Positions 7,578-17,007 of a stretch of DNA of 64,000 bases are shown in pieces. Positions within the stretch are counted from its first letter, which is position 1, and each line of letters begins with the position of its first letter. Location of the stretch: NCBI RefSeq assembly GCF_000455205.1, contig NZ_AUWQ01000038.1, positions 59,977 through 123,976 of the forward strand. Reading direction: 5' to 3'. The notes beneath the pieces were generated by a model. That model was not told the origin of the DNA. It made no database searches and saw nothing but the letters and a program-made list of their open reading frames with translations. The stretch is from Mycobacterium sp. UM_CSW. Its GTDB lineage: Bacteria > Actinomycetota > Actinomycetes > Mycobacteriales > Mycobacteriaceae. Made by a program: the position numbers and the translations under genes.

Positions 7578-8807
7578 GTGACAGCCCAAGGAATCCAATC
7601 TGGCCTCACGCCCGACGAGTTCCGCGCCGCGGTGCGTGAGTGGTTTCGCACGAACGTGGATCCCCGCGCCGAGGCGACCTACACCGACGATGAACGGAAA
7701 CGCACGACGGCGGCGGCATACGACGCGGGTCTGCTGCACGTCACGTGGCCGGTCGAATACGGCGGCCGCGGACTGCCCCCGCAGTACCAAACCGTGTTCA
7801 ACGAGGAATCAGGCCCCTTCGCTTGGGCATTAATCCCGAGCGCGGTGACGGTCGGAATCTGTGCGGCGACGCTGCTCGACACCGGTACAGAGGACCACAA
7901 AAAGCGCCACATACCCGCGATGCTTCGCGGCGACGAGGAATGGACGCAGCTACTGTCCGAACCGGGCGCCGGTTCGGACCTTGGCGGCGTGACCACCCGC
8001 GCGGAGCGAGACGGTGACGATTTCGTCCTCAACGGGCAGAAGGTGTGGACATCCGGCGCCGCGGAGTCGGACTACGCCGCGGCACTTGTGCGGACCGACG
8101 GGTCGGTGCCGAAGTACAAGGGCCTTTCCATGGTCATCGTGGACATGACGAGCCCGGGCGTCGACGTGCGGCCGCTGCGGCAGATGACCGGGGACGCCCA
8201 CTTCAACGAGGTGTTTCTCGACGACGTTCGGGTGCCGGTGACCAACCTGCTGGGCGAATACAACGGCGGCTGGGGGGTTTTGAACCGCATGCTCACGCAC
8301 GAGCGCATCGCGCTGAGCTCCGGCACGACCGGGCGCAGCGTTTTCGCGCCGGACAACTTCGATGAGTTGGTCGCACTGGCCCGCGCGCGGGGGGTCGAAA
8401 GGGATCCCGCGGTGCGTTCCCGGCTCGCTGACCTCTACATCGACACGCAACTGCTCGACTTCATGGGCAGGCGGACACGCGCGGCCGCGGCCGCAGGTCT
8501 TGAGATGGGCCCGGTGGGATCGATCGGGAAGGTCGGCGTTGCCCGCAACGCTCGGTCGTCGGCCGAGGCTGCGATCTTCATCGGTGGCCCGGATGTGCTG
8601 GCCTGGGAGCCGGACGACGCCGACAGCGAGCGCTGGGCGCGGGATCTCTTGTTCTTCCCGATGACGGCGATCGCGGGCGGTACCACGGAGATCCAAAAGA
8701 ACACGATCGCCGAGCGGCTGCTCGGCTTGCCCCGCGAGCGGCCCGCCGACCGAGAGCTACCGTTCAATCAGATCGCCAAGGACTCCGCACGCCCCGACAG
8801 GCGCTGA
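7578..8807 (+). CDS. Acyl-CoA dehydrogenase (FadE-like), first of a pair
   Basis: A 409 aa ACAD that introduces a 2,3-double bond into an acyl-CoA using FAD. Recognisable are WPVEYGGRGLPPQYQ in the N-terminal domain, the FAD-contact segment LLSEPGAGSDLGG and VLNGQKVWTSGA in the middle domain, and the terminal AGGTTEIQKNTIAERLLGLP. The GTG start at 7578 has GGAGG 11 bases upstream. It is followed after 18 bases by a second, dissimilar ACAD. Adjacent unlike ACAD genes are the pattern of mycobacterial heterotetrameric ACADs acting on steroid-like or bulky acyl-CoAs. Probably controlled by the divergent TetR. Confidence 0.92.
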   Translation: MTAQGIQSGLTPDEFRAAVREWFRTNVDPRAEATYTDDERKRTTAAAYDAGLLHVTWPVEYGGRGLPPQYQTVFNEESGPFAWALIPSAVTVGICAATLLDTGTEDHKKRHIPAMLRGDEEWTQLLSEPGAGSDLGGVTTRAERDGDDFVLNGQKVWTSGAAESDYAAALVRTDGSVPKYKGLSMVIVDMTSPGVDVRPLRQMTGDAHFNEVFLDDVRVPVTNLLGEYNGGWGVLNRMLTHERIALSSGTTGRSVFAPDNFDELVALARARGVERDPAVRSRLADLYIDTQLLDFMGRRTRAAAAAGLEMGPVGSIGKVGVARNARSSAEAAIFIGGPDVLAWEPDDADSERWARDLLFFPMTAIAGGTTEIQKNTIAERLLGLPRERPADRELPFNQIAKDSARPDRR

Positions 8808-8825
8808 CCGATACCGAGGTTTGAA

Positions 8826-9950
8826 GTGTTCATTCCCGATGTAGTGAGCCAGGAACACGCCGAGCTGCGCGCGACGGTTCGCCGGTTGCTGGAAACTCGC
8901 TCCCCGGAGGCCGCGGTCCGAAAGGCGATCGACGGCGAGCCCGGCTACGACGTCGAGCTGTGGCGCCAGATGGCGGGCCAGTTGGGGCTCCATGGCCTTG
9001 GCCTGCCCGAAGCCTACGGCGGCTCGGGATACGGCGCCGAAGAAACGACCATCGTCTATGAGGAACTTGGGCGCGCGCTGGTCCCCTCGCCGTTCTTCCC
9101 GAGCATCGCACTGGCGGCTGGGCTGCTTGTCGCGGTCGGCGACGAGGAGTCGAATCAAAAATACCTGTCGGCCATCGCCAGCGGTGAGCTCGTCGCGACC
9201 GTGGCGATCGCAGAACCCGCGGGATCATGGCAGCCGCAAGATATTTCGGATGTGGTGGCCGAGCCGGGCGACGGTGGTTGGCGGCTGTCGGGCGAGAAAG
9301 TCGCAGTGCTGTCCGCCGACACTGCGGGGCTGATACTGGTCGTCGTCACCGCTGAGACCGGAACCAGCGTCTACGCCGTCGATCCGGCCGCCCCCGGCGT
9401 GACGATCGCGCCGCTGACGACGCTCGACCTAACCCGGCGCCAGTCGAAGGTTCGATTCGACCACGCTCCGGCCACGCTGGTCGGCCAACGCGGCGCCGCC
9501 GCTACCGCCGTCGCGTCGATGCTGGATCACGCTTCGGTCGCCCTCGCCGCCGAACAGGCCGGAGCCGCAGGCTATTTGATGCAAATGTGCGTGGACTACG
9601 CGAAGCTACGCCACCAGTTCGGCCGGCCGATCGGCTCGTTCCAGGCGATCAAGCACAAACTCGCCGAGATGACATTTGACGTCGAGCGGATGGACTCGGT
9701 GGTCCGCCATGCAGCCACCGCCGCGGCGACCGACTCACCGGAACTGCCTGTGGTCGCTTCGATAGCGAAGGTGTTCTGCTCGGAAGCCTTCTTCCGTGTC
9801 GCCGCCGAGACTATCCAGGTCCACGGCGGAATCGGCTTTACCTGGGAGCACCCGGCCCACCTGTACTTCCGGCGCGCGAAGAGCAGCGAATACCTGCTAG
9901 GCAGCCCGGCGAAACATCGTGGTGTTCTGTTGGAGAAACTCGGCGTGTGA
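8826..9950 (+). CDS. Acyl-CoA dehydrogenase (FadE-like), second of a pair
   Basis: A 374 aa ACAD, probable partner subunit of the preceding gene. It has LPEAYGGSGYGAEETTIVYE, the substrate/FAD segment RHQFGRPIGSFQAIKHKLAE, and the C-terminal HGGIGFTWEHPAHLYFRRAK. The latter carries the Glu that serves as base in this subgroup according to general family knowledge. The middle domain is shorter than in the partner (IAEPAGSWQ replaces the usual SEPGAGSD). GTG at 8826 is used. After its stop, 240 bases follow without a recognised gene until the SDR scar at 10190. Confidence 0.91.
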   Translation: MFIPDVVSQEHAELRATVRRLLETRSPEAAVRKAIDGEPGYDVELWRQMAGQLGLHGLGLPEAYGGSGYGAEETTIVYEELGRALVPSPFFPSIALAAGLLVAVGDEESNQKYLSAIASGELVATVAIAEPAGSWQPQDISDVVAEPGDGGWRLSGEKVAVLSADTAGLILVVVTAETGTSVYAVDPAAPGVTIAPLTTLDLTRRQSKVRFDHAPATLVGQRGAAATAVASMLDHASVALAAEQAGAAGYLMQMCVDYAKLRHQFGRPIGSFQAIKHKLAEMTFDVERMDSVVRHAATAAATDSPELPVVASIAKVFCSEAFFRVAAETIQVHGGIGFTWEHPAHLYFRRAKSSEYLLGSPAKHRGVLLEKLGV

Positions 9951-10189
9951 CGGAGCCGGGCATCGCCTCATACCCAAAGGAACATTGGTTAGCCAGTTTT
10001 GCTAAGCAATCTTAGTCTAGGAGTGGGCGGGAACCGACGTCGTGAAGTGGGGGCGTTCGCCATGCCGCGGTTACTACACAATCGAGCCCGATATTAGGGC
10101 ACCGGTGCAGGGCGCGCTCGCGGTCCCGATACTGGGTGGCCACTGGCAGGGTCATCAATGATGCGATGACGGCGACGTTCGAAGCCAAC

Positions 10190-10335
10190 GATCGTGTTGA
10201 TGCAAAATGCGCTGCCGATTCAGATCCTGCAGCCGAAGGACACCGCCGGCACGGTCACATTCGGTGGTATCCGACGAGGCCGAGTTCATCACCGGCACCG
10301 CATGGCCGCCCGATCCCCGCTTCGCGGTGCGCTAG
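10190..10335 (+). pseudogene. C-terminal scar of a mycofactocin-type SDR
   Basis: Forward translation gives MQNALPIQILQPKDTAGTV in one frame. After a shift near 10262 it gives VSDEAEFITGTAWPPD in another. Together these match the last 40 residues of mycofactocin-type SDRs (NALP...EPEDI..V.FL.SDEA.YITG...PVD). Nothing recognisable of the first 230 residues remains upstream. The end overlaps, in antisense, the 3' end of the small gene 10289-10492. Confidence 0.6.
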
Positions 10336-10492
10336 TAGGTCTGGAGGCACCTGTCAGTTTAACTAGATCCCAAGGGCAGCACACCCGAGAGATCCCATCG
10401 TCGTTCATCACCTGAATGAGTAAGGTGCCGACGTCGGTGACCGTGCCTAGGCGCGTACCGTCACGCACTCTGTCTCCTATCCCGAATTTCAT
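10289..10492 (-). CDS. Small hypothetical protein (67 aa)
   Basis: The chosen ATG at 10492 has a strong GGAGG ribosome site within GGAGGTTAAGGAA. The first 48 residues (MKFGIGDRVRDGTRLGTVTD, then VGTLLIQVMNDDG) resemble a small beta-barrel such as KOW/SH3-like or phage-type accessory proteins. The last 15 residues read over an SDR scar on the other strand and may be a neo-terminus. It belongs to a group of three small same-strand genes (10289-11418) unlike the surrounding metabolic genes. No function can be assigned. Confidence 0.5.
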   Translation of the reverse strand: MKFGIGDRVRDGTRLGTVTDVGTLLIQVMNDDGISRVCCPWDLVKLTGASRPTSAPRSGDRAAMRCR

Positions 10493-10735
10493 TTCCTTAA
10501 CCTCCATGGCTTCAGCAGAGTCACCGATGACTGCGTTACGGCCGATGCGGTCCGTAATCGATTCTCGGGGAGGTCAATTCACGGCCCGGATGCCAGCAGA
10601 GGGTGCAACTACCATCGCGCCAAACCTTGTACCTGGACACATCGGTGCCAACGATTACGCCGCTACCGCGGATAGGATCAGCCCGTGAGGCCACGGTGTC
10701 GCCGACTACTGGAGCGCGGGGATGCCGTCCGACGA

Positions 10736-10924
10736 TCACGAGGGAATCCGTCCGGTCCCGTGCTTGATCTCCGCGACGAACCGACGACCCTCGACATCGA
10801 CGACGTCCCAAGAAAACAGACCGCGCAACTGTGTGGTGCCCAGCGCATGGGCCGCACGGCGCGCATCGATCTCGGAACGGAAGTTCGACAGGCGTCGACC
10901 GTCACTGGTGACGAGCGTCCACAT
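10736..10924 (-). CDS. Small hypothetical protein (62 aa)
   Basis: A short protein beginning MWTLVTSDGRRLSNFRSEID. Its mixed alpha/beta content and third-position GC bias suggest it is real. It begins two bases after the stop of the 10927-11418 gene, so the two are likely cotranscribed and coupled. No ribosome site of its own is evident. No family is recognised; it resembles the small accessory proteins found in phage-derived or orphan clusters, which is only an impression. Confidence 0.45.
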   Translation of the reverse strand: MWTLVTSDGRRLSNFRSEIDARRAAHALGTTQLRGLFSWDVVDVEGRRFVAEIKHGTGRIPS

Positions 10925-10926
10925 CG

Positions 10927-11418
10927 CTATCGCCGTAGATCATCATTGCTGGGTTCTCTTGATCGCCGAGCTGTATGGCCTCGTCCAGCTGACAGCATTC
11001 GCAGTTTCGGCGCCCTCCCGTTTGGGCGCCGATCTCTCTTCGCGGTCGAAAGAACCCTGTGTCGCAGAGGGACCTGCGTCGGACCATCAAAGCGTTCGAT
11101 TGTTGCGCGTGCGGCGAGGTCCACAAGAAGCTCGTAATCGGGGTGGTCACGATACGAGGCGACCCATCGGTTCACGTTCAACATTAGGTCTACAGGTATG
11201 GCTACCCCGGCCTGCACGATCGTCTGAAGCAGGAACGCAGCGGCCGGAAAAGCGTCACCGACCCCGATAGCGATATAGACCTGGTTCCGTTGGTTCAGGT
11301 CGAGATGGTCTTTGGCGGCATCGGCCAGCTCCCAGGCTAACTCTGTGTCAACCGGCGCGTACCCTCGAACAGGGGTGGGGGCAATTCCCGCCATGCGCGC
11401 ATCGTAACATACAATCAT
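10927..11418 (-). CDS. Hypothetical protein (163 aa), possibly frameshifted near its end
   Basis: The N-terminal 110 residues look like a folded helical protein (YAPVDTELAWELADAAKDHL, then AAFLLQTIVQAGVAIPVD). GGAGAAAGAGA upstream supports the ATG at 11418. The last 50 residues are arginine-rich and irregular. In the next frame the same DNA gives a more protein-like sequence (CCQLDEAIQLGDQENPAMM), so a frameshift near 11060 is possible. In the frame given, the stop falls two bases before the next small gene. No domain is recognised. Confidence 0.5.
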   Translation of the reverse strand: MIVCYDARMAGIAPTPVRGYAPVDTELAWELADAAKDHLDLNQRNQVYIAIGVGDAFPAAAFLLQTIVQAGVAIPVDLMLNVNRWVASYRDHPDYELLVDLAARATIERFDGPTQVPLRHRVLSTAKRDRRPNGRAPKLRMLSAGRGHTARRSREPSNDDLRR

Positions 11419-11678
11419 CTTAACTATCTATCTCTTTCTCCCCTCCGCTCGTGGACTCGCGCGTCGGTATTTGTACTGGAGACCCGACTCCGCCAAATGT
11501 CCGCTACTGCGGGTGTGCAGGCGGCGGACATACACAGCGAAGAATCCACGCGAACCAGTTGACGCTCCTCCACACCGCAGTGACGCGCTGGCCCAACCAC
11601 TTGCCGCGCCCCGACACTCTCGGTCGTGGACAACGATCGTTTATCATATAGTTTAATAAATATACGGTAAGCAGGTTG
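11419..11678. other. Intergenic region upstream of car
   Basis: This 260-base gap separates the divergent small-gene cluster and car. It contains AT-rich TATAGTTTAATAAATATACG (11648-11667) directly before the car start, and ATACGGTAAGC at 11662-11672, an 11-mer that recurs upstream of the acyltransferase/fadD12 operon (35294-35304, minus strand). No gene is seen. Confidence 0.45.
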
Positions 11679-14600
11679 ATGCGACCAGCCCCAAGCACAG
11701 CCACGGAGATGAAGATGGCCACCGATGCGCCCACCGACATGGGCCAGGAGGCGCTGTGGCGCCGCATTGACGCTCTCACCGCCACTGATGCCCAGCTGGC
11801 CGCTGCCTGCCCCGATCCCGCGGTGGCCACAGGTATCAGCGCCCCAGGCTTGCGATTATCCGAGGTGGTGCACTCGGCGTTACAGGGCTACAGCGACCGT
11901 CCTGCGTTGGGTCAGCGCCGCGTCGAGTATCGCGCCGACCCCGTCACTGGGCGTAGCTCGGTTGAGCTGCTGCCGACCATGACCACGATCAGCTATGGCG
12001 AATTGTGGGAACACGCCATTGCGTTGGTGGCCGTGCTGGCCGGGAGCGTGCGGCCGGGCGATCGGGTCTGCATGCTGGGTTTCACCAGCGTCGACTACAC
12101 GACCATCGACCTGGCGCTCATGTTGATCGGTGCCGTGGCCGTCCCGCTGCAAACCAATGCACCCGTGGCTTCGTTGGGTCCGATCGTCGAAGAGACCGAA
12201 CCGGTGGTGGTGGCCTGCAGCGCCGACTTCCTCGCAGACGGGTCGCGTCTGCTCGAATTCCACTCTGCTGCTTTGTTATTGGTATTCGACTTCCACGCTC
12301 GCGCCGACGATCATCGCGACGCGCTGGACGCGGCGCAGGCTCGGGCTGCGGGTTTGAGCGCGGCGCCAAAGGTCATGACCCTCGCTGATGCCATCGAAGA
12401 CGGATCCACATTGCCGACACCGATTCCTGAGCTGCCCGACAACCGTGACGCATTGGCGCTGCTGCTGTACACATCGGGAAGTACCGGCACCCCGAAGGGC
12501 GCCATGTACACCGAGGAGCTGTTGGCTGAGATGTGGCAGAACGCCGCGAACGTTCCTGTGCCCTCGATCATCTTGAGCTTCATGCCGATGAGTCACATGT
12601 TCGGCCGTGGGACGCTGTACATGACGCTGGCCGCGGGTGGTACCGCCTATTTCGCCGCCAAGAGCGACCTGTCCAGCTTCCTCGACGACTTAGCGCTTGT
12701 TCGCCCGTCGTTCCTGTACTTCGTGCCTCGGGTCTGGGACATGCTCTACCAAGAGTTTCAGAGCCGACTGGCTCGCCGCGCATCCGAGGAGGGCGACTTC
12801 GAGATGCGGGCGGCCGAACTGCGCGCGGACTTCCGCCAGAATGTGCTCGGGGGTCGGGCCATCGTGGCGATGACGGCGTCGGCGCCGATTTCCCCCGAGT
12901 TGCGGGACTGGGCCGAGAAACTCGTCGGCATGCCGTTGCGTGAGTCTTACGGCGCGACCGAGGTGCGGGGCGTCTTGGTCAACGGCCGCGTACAACGCCC
13001 GCCGGTTATCGATTACAAGCTGGTGGACGTGCCCGAACTCGGGTATTTCTCCACGGATAGGCCGTATCCGCGAGGCGAACTCTATGTCAAGTCCAGGGAT
13101 GCGGTCGCTGGCTACTATAAGCGCCCGGAACTAACGGCCGAAGTCTTCGATGCCGAGGGGTGGTATCACACCGGTGATATCGTCGCAGAAGTCGAACCCG
13201 ACCGGCTGGATTACGTCGACCGGCGAAACAATGTTCTAAAACTCTCCCAGGGCGAGTTCGTCACGGTCTCCCAACTCGAGACGGTATTCGGTCATAGCCC
13301 GCTGGTGCGCCAAATCTATCTGTATGTCAATAGTTCTCGCCCTTACCTGCTGGCCGTGGTGGTTCCCCCCGAGGAGGCGCTGGCGGCACACGATCCCGAT
13401 ACGCTGAAGCCGCTGATTGCGGAGTCCATGCGGGAAGCCGCACATGCTGCGGGGCTACAGCCCTATGAGATACCGCGGGACTTCATCGTCGAGACCACAC
13501 CGTTCTCGCTGGAGAACGGCTTGCTGACGGGCATTCGAAAGCTCGCGTGGCCCACGCTAAAACAGCGCTACGGGCCAGCCCTGGAAGGGTTGTACGCCGA
13601 GCTATCCGAACGCCAAGACAGCGAGCTCCGCGACTTGCGCCGCACCGGCAACGAAAAACCTGTGCTGGAAACCGTTTCCCGTGCCGCAGCGGTGCTGCTG
13701 GGAGCCACGACCTCCGATGTGCGACCGGATGCTCACTTCACCGACTTGGGCGGCGATTCCTTGTCTGCTTTGACTTTCGCCAACCTGCTACACGATATCT
13801 ACGAGATCGACGTGCCGGTCGGCGTGATCGTCAGCCCCGCGACCGATCTGAGCGTGCTGGCCGATTACATAGAGGCGCAGCGCCGGCCCGGTGCCAAACG
13901 GTCCACCTTCGCCTCCGTGCATGGACGCGACGCCCGAATCGTCCGTGCCACCGACCTGACACTTGACAAGTTTCTCGACGACCAGTTCATTGCCTCCGCC
14001 CCGACACTGCCGCCACCCGACCTGAGACCTCGGACGGTCCTGTTGACGGGCGCGACAGGCTTCCTTGGCCGCTATCTCGCCTTGCAGTGGCTCGAACGGA
14101 TGGATCGTGTCGACGGAAACGTGGTCTGTTTGGTGCGAGCCAAGGACGACGCAGCCGCCCGGACGCGTATGGACGCTACGTTCGACAGCGGCGACGACGA
14201 TCTGCTGCGCCACTATCGCGAACTGGCCGCAGACCATCTCGAAGTGCTCGCCGGGGACAAAGGCGAGGCAGACCTCGGCCTGCGACCCGACGACTGGCGA
14301 CGGCTCAGCGAAACGGTGGATGCCATCGTCGACCCTGCCGCCTTGGTCAACCATGTGCTGCCCTACAGCCAGCTCTTCGGACCCAATGCGCTGGGAACCG
14401 CCGAGCTGATCCGCATGGCGTTGACTGACAAACTCAAGCCCTACACGTACGTGTCCACAGTCGCGGTGGGCACACAGGTCGAACCGGCCCGATTCCTCGA
14501 GGATGCGGACATCCGTGAGATCAGCCCATCGCGGACGGTGGACGACAGCTACGCCAACGGATACGCCAACAGCAAATGGGCCGGGGAGGTACTGCTGCGC

Positions 14601-15221
14601 GAAGCTCATGACCTGTGCGGGCTGCCGGTTACGGTGTTCCGCAGCAATATGATCCTTGCCGAACCTCGATACGCCGGCCAACTCAACGTGCCCGACATGT
14701 TCAGCCGGCTGATACTGAGCGTTGTGGCATCCGGCCTAGCGCCAAAGTCGTTCTACGCGCTCGACGGTCGCGGAAATCGACAGCCTGCGCACTACGATGG
14801 GCTGCCGGTCGACTTCACCGCCGAGGCCATCGCGGAACTCGGCGCCGGACCGCTCGACGGGTTTCAGACGTATCACGTGATGAATCCTCACGAGGACGGG
14901 ATCGGGCTCGACGACTACGTCGACTGGCTCATCGACGCCGGACATCCGATCCGCCGCATCGATGATCATGCGGATTGGGTGAACCGCTTTGAAACTGCCC
15001 TGCGCGCTTTACCGGAGCGCCAGCGGCAGGCTTCGTTGCTGCCGTTGATGGCGGCCTTTCGTCAGCCACTGCCGCGCGCGCGTGCAGCGTTCGGCGCCGC
15101 CGACCGGTTCCGCAAGGCCGTGCAAGACGCCAAGCTTGGTATTGACCAAGACATTCCGCATGTCACCGCGCCGATCATCGTCAAGTATGTTGCCGACCTC
15201 AACCTGTTGGGGATGCTCTGA
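11679..15221 (+). CDS. car: Carboxylic acid reductase (FadD9-type, A-PCP-R)
   Basis: A 1180 aa three-part enzyme that adenylates a carboxylic acid, loads it on a phosphopantetheine arm, and reduces it to the aldehyde with NADPH. The adenylation motif YTSGSTGTPKGAM begins at residue 264. The carrier-domain Ser694 lies in LGGDSLSAL. The reductase domain opens with LLTGATGFLGRYLAL (near residue 788) and has the YANSK active-site pair (Tyr962/Lys966). Length, order and sequence match mycobacterial CAR/FadD9. It needs a phosphopantetheinyl transferase, not seen here. The ATG at 11679 is used; ATGs at 11709 and 11715 (MKMATDAPTDMGQ) are alternatives. An SDR follows after about 50 bases and could handle the aldehyde product. 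Confidence 0.96.
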   Translation: MRPAPSTATEMKMATDAPTDMGQEALWRRIDALTATDAQLAAACPDPAVATGISAPGLRLSEVVHSALQGYSDRPALGQRRVEYRADPVTGRSSVELLPTMTTISYGELWEHAIALVAVLAGSVRPGDRVCMLGFTSVDYTTIDLALMLIGAVAVPLQTNAPVASLGPIVEETEPVVVACSADFLADGSRLLEFHSAALLLVFDFHARADDHRDALDAAQARAAGLSAAPKVMTLADAIEDGSTLPTPIPELPDNRDALALLLYTSGSTGTPKGAMYTEELLAEMWQNAANVPVPSIILSFMPMSHMFGRGTLYMTLAAGGTAYFAAKSDLSSFLDDLALVRPSFLYFVPRVWDMLYQEFQSRLARRASEEGDFEMRAAELRADFRQNVLGGRAIVAMTASAPISPELRDWAEKLVGMPLRESYGATEVRGVLVNGRVQRPPVIDYKLVDVPELGYFSTDRPYPRGELYVKSRDAVAGYYKRPELTAEVFDAEGWYHTGDIVAEVEPDRLDYVDRRNNVLKLSQGEFVTVSQLETVFGHSPLVRQIYLYVNSSRPYLLAVVVPPEEALAAHDPDTLKPLIAESMREAAHAAGLQPYEIPRDFIVETTPFSLENGLLTGIRKLAWPTLKQRYGPALEGLYAELSERQDSELRDLRRTGNEKPVLETVSRAAAVLLGATTSDVRPDAHFTDLGGDSLSALTFANLLHDIYEIDVPVGVIVSPATDLSVLADYIEAQRRPGAKRSTFASVHGRDARIVRATDLTLDKFLDDQFIASAPTLPPPDLRPRTVLLTGATGFLGRYLALQWLERMDRVDGNVVCLVRAKDDAAARTRMDATFDSGDDDLLRHYRELAADHLEVLAGDKGEADLGLRPDDWRRLSETVDAIVDPAALVNHVLPYSQLFGPNALGTAELIRMALTDKLKPYTYVSTVAVGTQVEPARFLEDADIREISPSRTVDDSYANGYANSKWAGEVLLREAHDLCGLPVTVFRSNMILAEPRYAGQLNVPDMFSRLILSVVASGLAPKSFYALDGRGNRQPAHYDGLPVDFTAEAIAELGAGPLDGFQTYHVMNPHEDGIGLDDYVDWLIDAGHPIRRIDDHADWVNRFETALRALPERQRQASLLPLMAAFRQPLPRARAAFGAADRFRKAVQDAKLGIDQDIPHVTAPIIVKYVADLNLLGML

Positions 15222-15270
15222 TGGATCGGAATCATCGCATTTATATATCTGATTGCAGTATGCTGCGTCG

Positions 15271-16170
15271 GTGAGCAGTACGTGGACAACCGCGGATATT
15301 GCGGACCAGACGGGACGCGTCGCCGTCATCACGGGCGGAAACACCGGCATCGGATTCGCGACCGCCGCGGCCCTCGCCGAAAACGGAGCACGTGTGGTGC
15401 TGGCAGTGCGCAGCCCCGACAAGGGCCACGCCGCCGCCATTCGCATCACGAACTGTATCCCCGGTGCCGAGATCGAGGTTGCGGCCCTCGACTTGGCTTC
15501 GCTGGAATCGGTGCGCCGCGCCGCTGGCCAGATCACCGACGCGCATCCGCGCATTGACTTGCTGATCAACAACGCCGGTGTGATGTTCACCCCGAAAGGG
15601 GTCACAGCGGACGGGTTTGAACTGCAATTCGCAACCAACCATCTCGGACATTTCGCGTTCACCGGCCTGCTTCTGAGTCAGATGCTGTCGGTGCGGAGTT
15701 CGCGCGTCGTAACACTGAGCAGCGTGGCCCACCGCATGAATGCAGCCATACATTTCGATGATATGCAATGGGAACAGCATTACGACCCTGTCGCGGCCTA
15801 CGGTCAATCCAAGTTGGCCAACCTCATGTTCGTTTACGAGCTACAGAGGCGTCTGAGTTCCTCGGAGGCGGCCACGATCGCCGTCGCCGCTCATCCCGGC
15901 GCCGTGGAGACCGAACTTTTCCGTTTCTCACCCGGGCTAGCCGAGCGTGCGAAGTCGTTTCAGAGTGCCGCCGAGGGTGCGCTATCGACGCTGCGTGCGG
16001 CGACCGATCCGAACGTGCAGGGCGGCCAGTATTACGGACCCGACGGCCCCGACGAACTGCGGGGCACCCCCGCGGTGGTCCAATCCAGCCCCTTGTCACA
16101 CGACGAGGAGATCCAGCGTCGGCTGTGGGCGGTGTCCGAAGAACTGACCGGGGTGTCTTATCCACTGTAG
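15271..16170 (+). CDS. SDR family oxidoreductase (retinol-dehydrogenase-like)
   Basis: A 299 aa SDR of the WWOX/retinol-dehydrogenase-like branch. It has TGGNTGIGFATAAALAENGA at the cofactor site, NNAGVMFTP, FATNHLGHFAFT, Ser in TLSSVAHRM, and YGQSK as catalytic Tyr/Lys. The GTG at 15271 is preferred to an upstream TTG at 15253. It follows car closely in the same direction. Since car makes aldehydes, this enzyme could reduce them to alcohols, but the pairing is inferred only from position; the AT-rich stretch at 15240-15260 could be an independent promoter. Confidence 0.88.
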   Translation: MSSTWTTADIADQTGRVAVITGGNTGIGFATAAALAENGARVVLAVRSPDKGHAAAIRITNCIPGAEIEVAALDLASLESVRRAAGQITDAHPRIDLLINNAGVMFTPKGVTADGFELQFATNHLGHFAFTGLLLSQMLSVRSSRVVTLSSVAHRMNAAIHFDDMQWEQHYDPVAAYGQSKLANLMFVYELQRRLSSSEAATIAVAAHPGAVETELFRFSPGLAERAKSFQSAAEGALSTLRAATDPNVQGGQYYGPDGPDELRGTPAVVQSSPLSHDEEIQRRLWAVSEELTGVSYPL

Positions 16171-16231
16171 GAACGGCTTTGAGTCGCGGCCTTTTGCTCG
16201 ACTTCGACGGTTACGTCGTCCGTCAGCCTGG

Positions 16232-16467
16232 TTGCCTGTCGCGCGGCAACCCCAAATCCGTTCCGCGATGAGATTTCTGAGGACTTCGCTTGTACCGCCC
16301 GCGATCGTCAGACAGCGACTGCAGAGGAAGTCGTGCACAACCTGCGCTGCACGGCCAGTCAGAGCCGCCGGACCAGCGATCCGCACCACCAGCTCATTGA
16401 GACTGGCCTGGTTTTCAACCGTCGTCAATTCCAGAGCAAATCCTCTGCTTCCCTTCGCTTGTCGCTA
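16232..16467 (-). pseudogene. C-terminal fragment of an acyl-CoA dehydrogenase
   Basis: The frame reads RGFALELTTVENQASLNELV, then FLCSRCLTIAGGTSEVLRN and LIAERIWG. This matches the last roughly 70 residues of ACADs, including the TI.GGTSE..RN.IAER terminus. The first 300 residues are absent; an in-frame stop lies just upstream (near 16470) and no start or ribosome site is present. It lies between the SDR and the secreted-protein gene, convergent with the SDR and divergent from the secreted-protein gene. Confidence 0.75.
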
Positions 16468-16547
16468 TAGGGGCACCGTGTGATTGAAGCGTCCTGACCG
16501 CGCCCCGATGGTTCTCGGGGCGCCATCCCAGCTTGTATTATTCAAAG

Positions 16548-16964
16548 ATGTCTCGCTGTGTCACGGCTTTCCGAATGGTTACGGCGATGGCGGTCATTTC
16601 CGTCGGCGCAGCCGGCGTCTCGCACGCATCGCCATCGGGTGGAGGGGCGAGCGGGCAGTGCACCTTCGTGCTCACGGGGCCCCAAGTTGTCCACGTGTCT
16701 GGCGAGAGCAAGGTGTACGCCGCAATTCAGCCTGGACCGTGCACCCTGACGGCCATCCCCAACGAGCAGGTGGTGTGTCTATCCATAGCGGGCGACAGCT
16801 CGTCGGGGCATTGCGCATCCGTGCCCGGTCAGGCGCCGGTGGTCATCTACTACTTCTACCGCCCCAGCGCGACATACGTTCTGAAGGCACAAGGATGTGC
16901 CAGCACCATCACGCCGCCGTACACGCTGTGCCAAAATTTCGGGCCCACGCAGACAACCCTGTGA
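16548..16964 (+). CDS. Secreted hypothetical protein (138 aa)
   Basis: A Sec signal peptide is clear: MSRCVTAFRMVTAMAVISVG, then a likely cut after VSHA near residue 27. The mature domain of about 110 residues contains six or so cysteines (CTFV, PCTL, VVCLS, GHCAS, QGCAS, LCQN), suggesting a disulphide-stabilised exported beta protein. An alternative ATG 15 bases upstream exists. No enzyme motif is seen. It is convergent with the mce cluster's last gene, with about 40 bases between the two stops. Confidence 0.7.
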   Translation: MSRCVTAFRMVTAMAVISVGAAGVSHASPSGGGASGQCTFVLTGPQVVHVSGESKVYAAIQPGPCTLTAIPNEQVVCLSIAGDSSSGHCASVPGQAPVVIYYFYRPSATYVLKAQGCASTITPPYTLCQNFGPTQTTL

Positions 16965-17007
16965 AGCTCACAGCGACATATTCGCTTGCGCCACAGAGCT
17001 ATTCCGG

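Noticed and set aside
13788-14681. 297-residue open frame antisense to car
   Set aside because: Shadow of the car reductase domain; no recognisable family.
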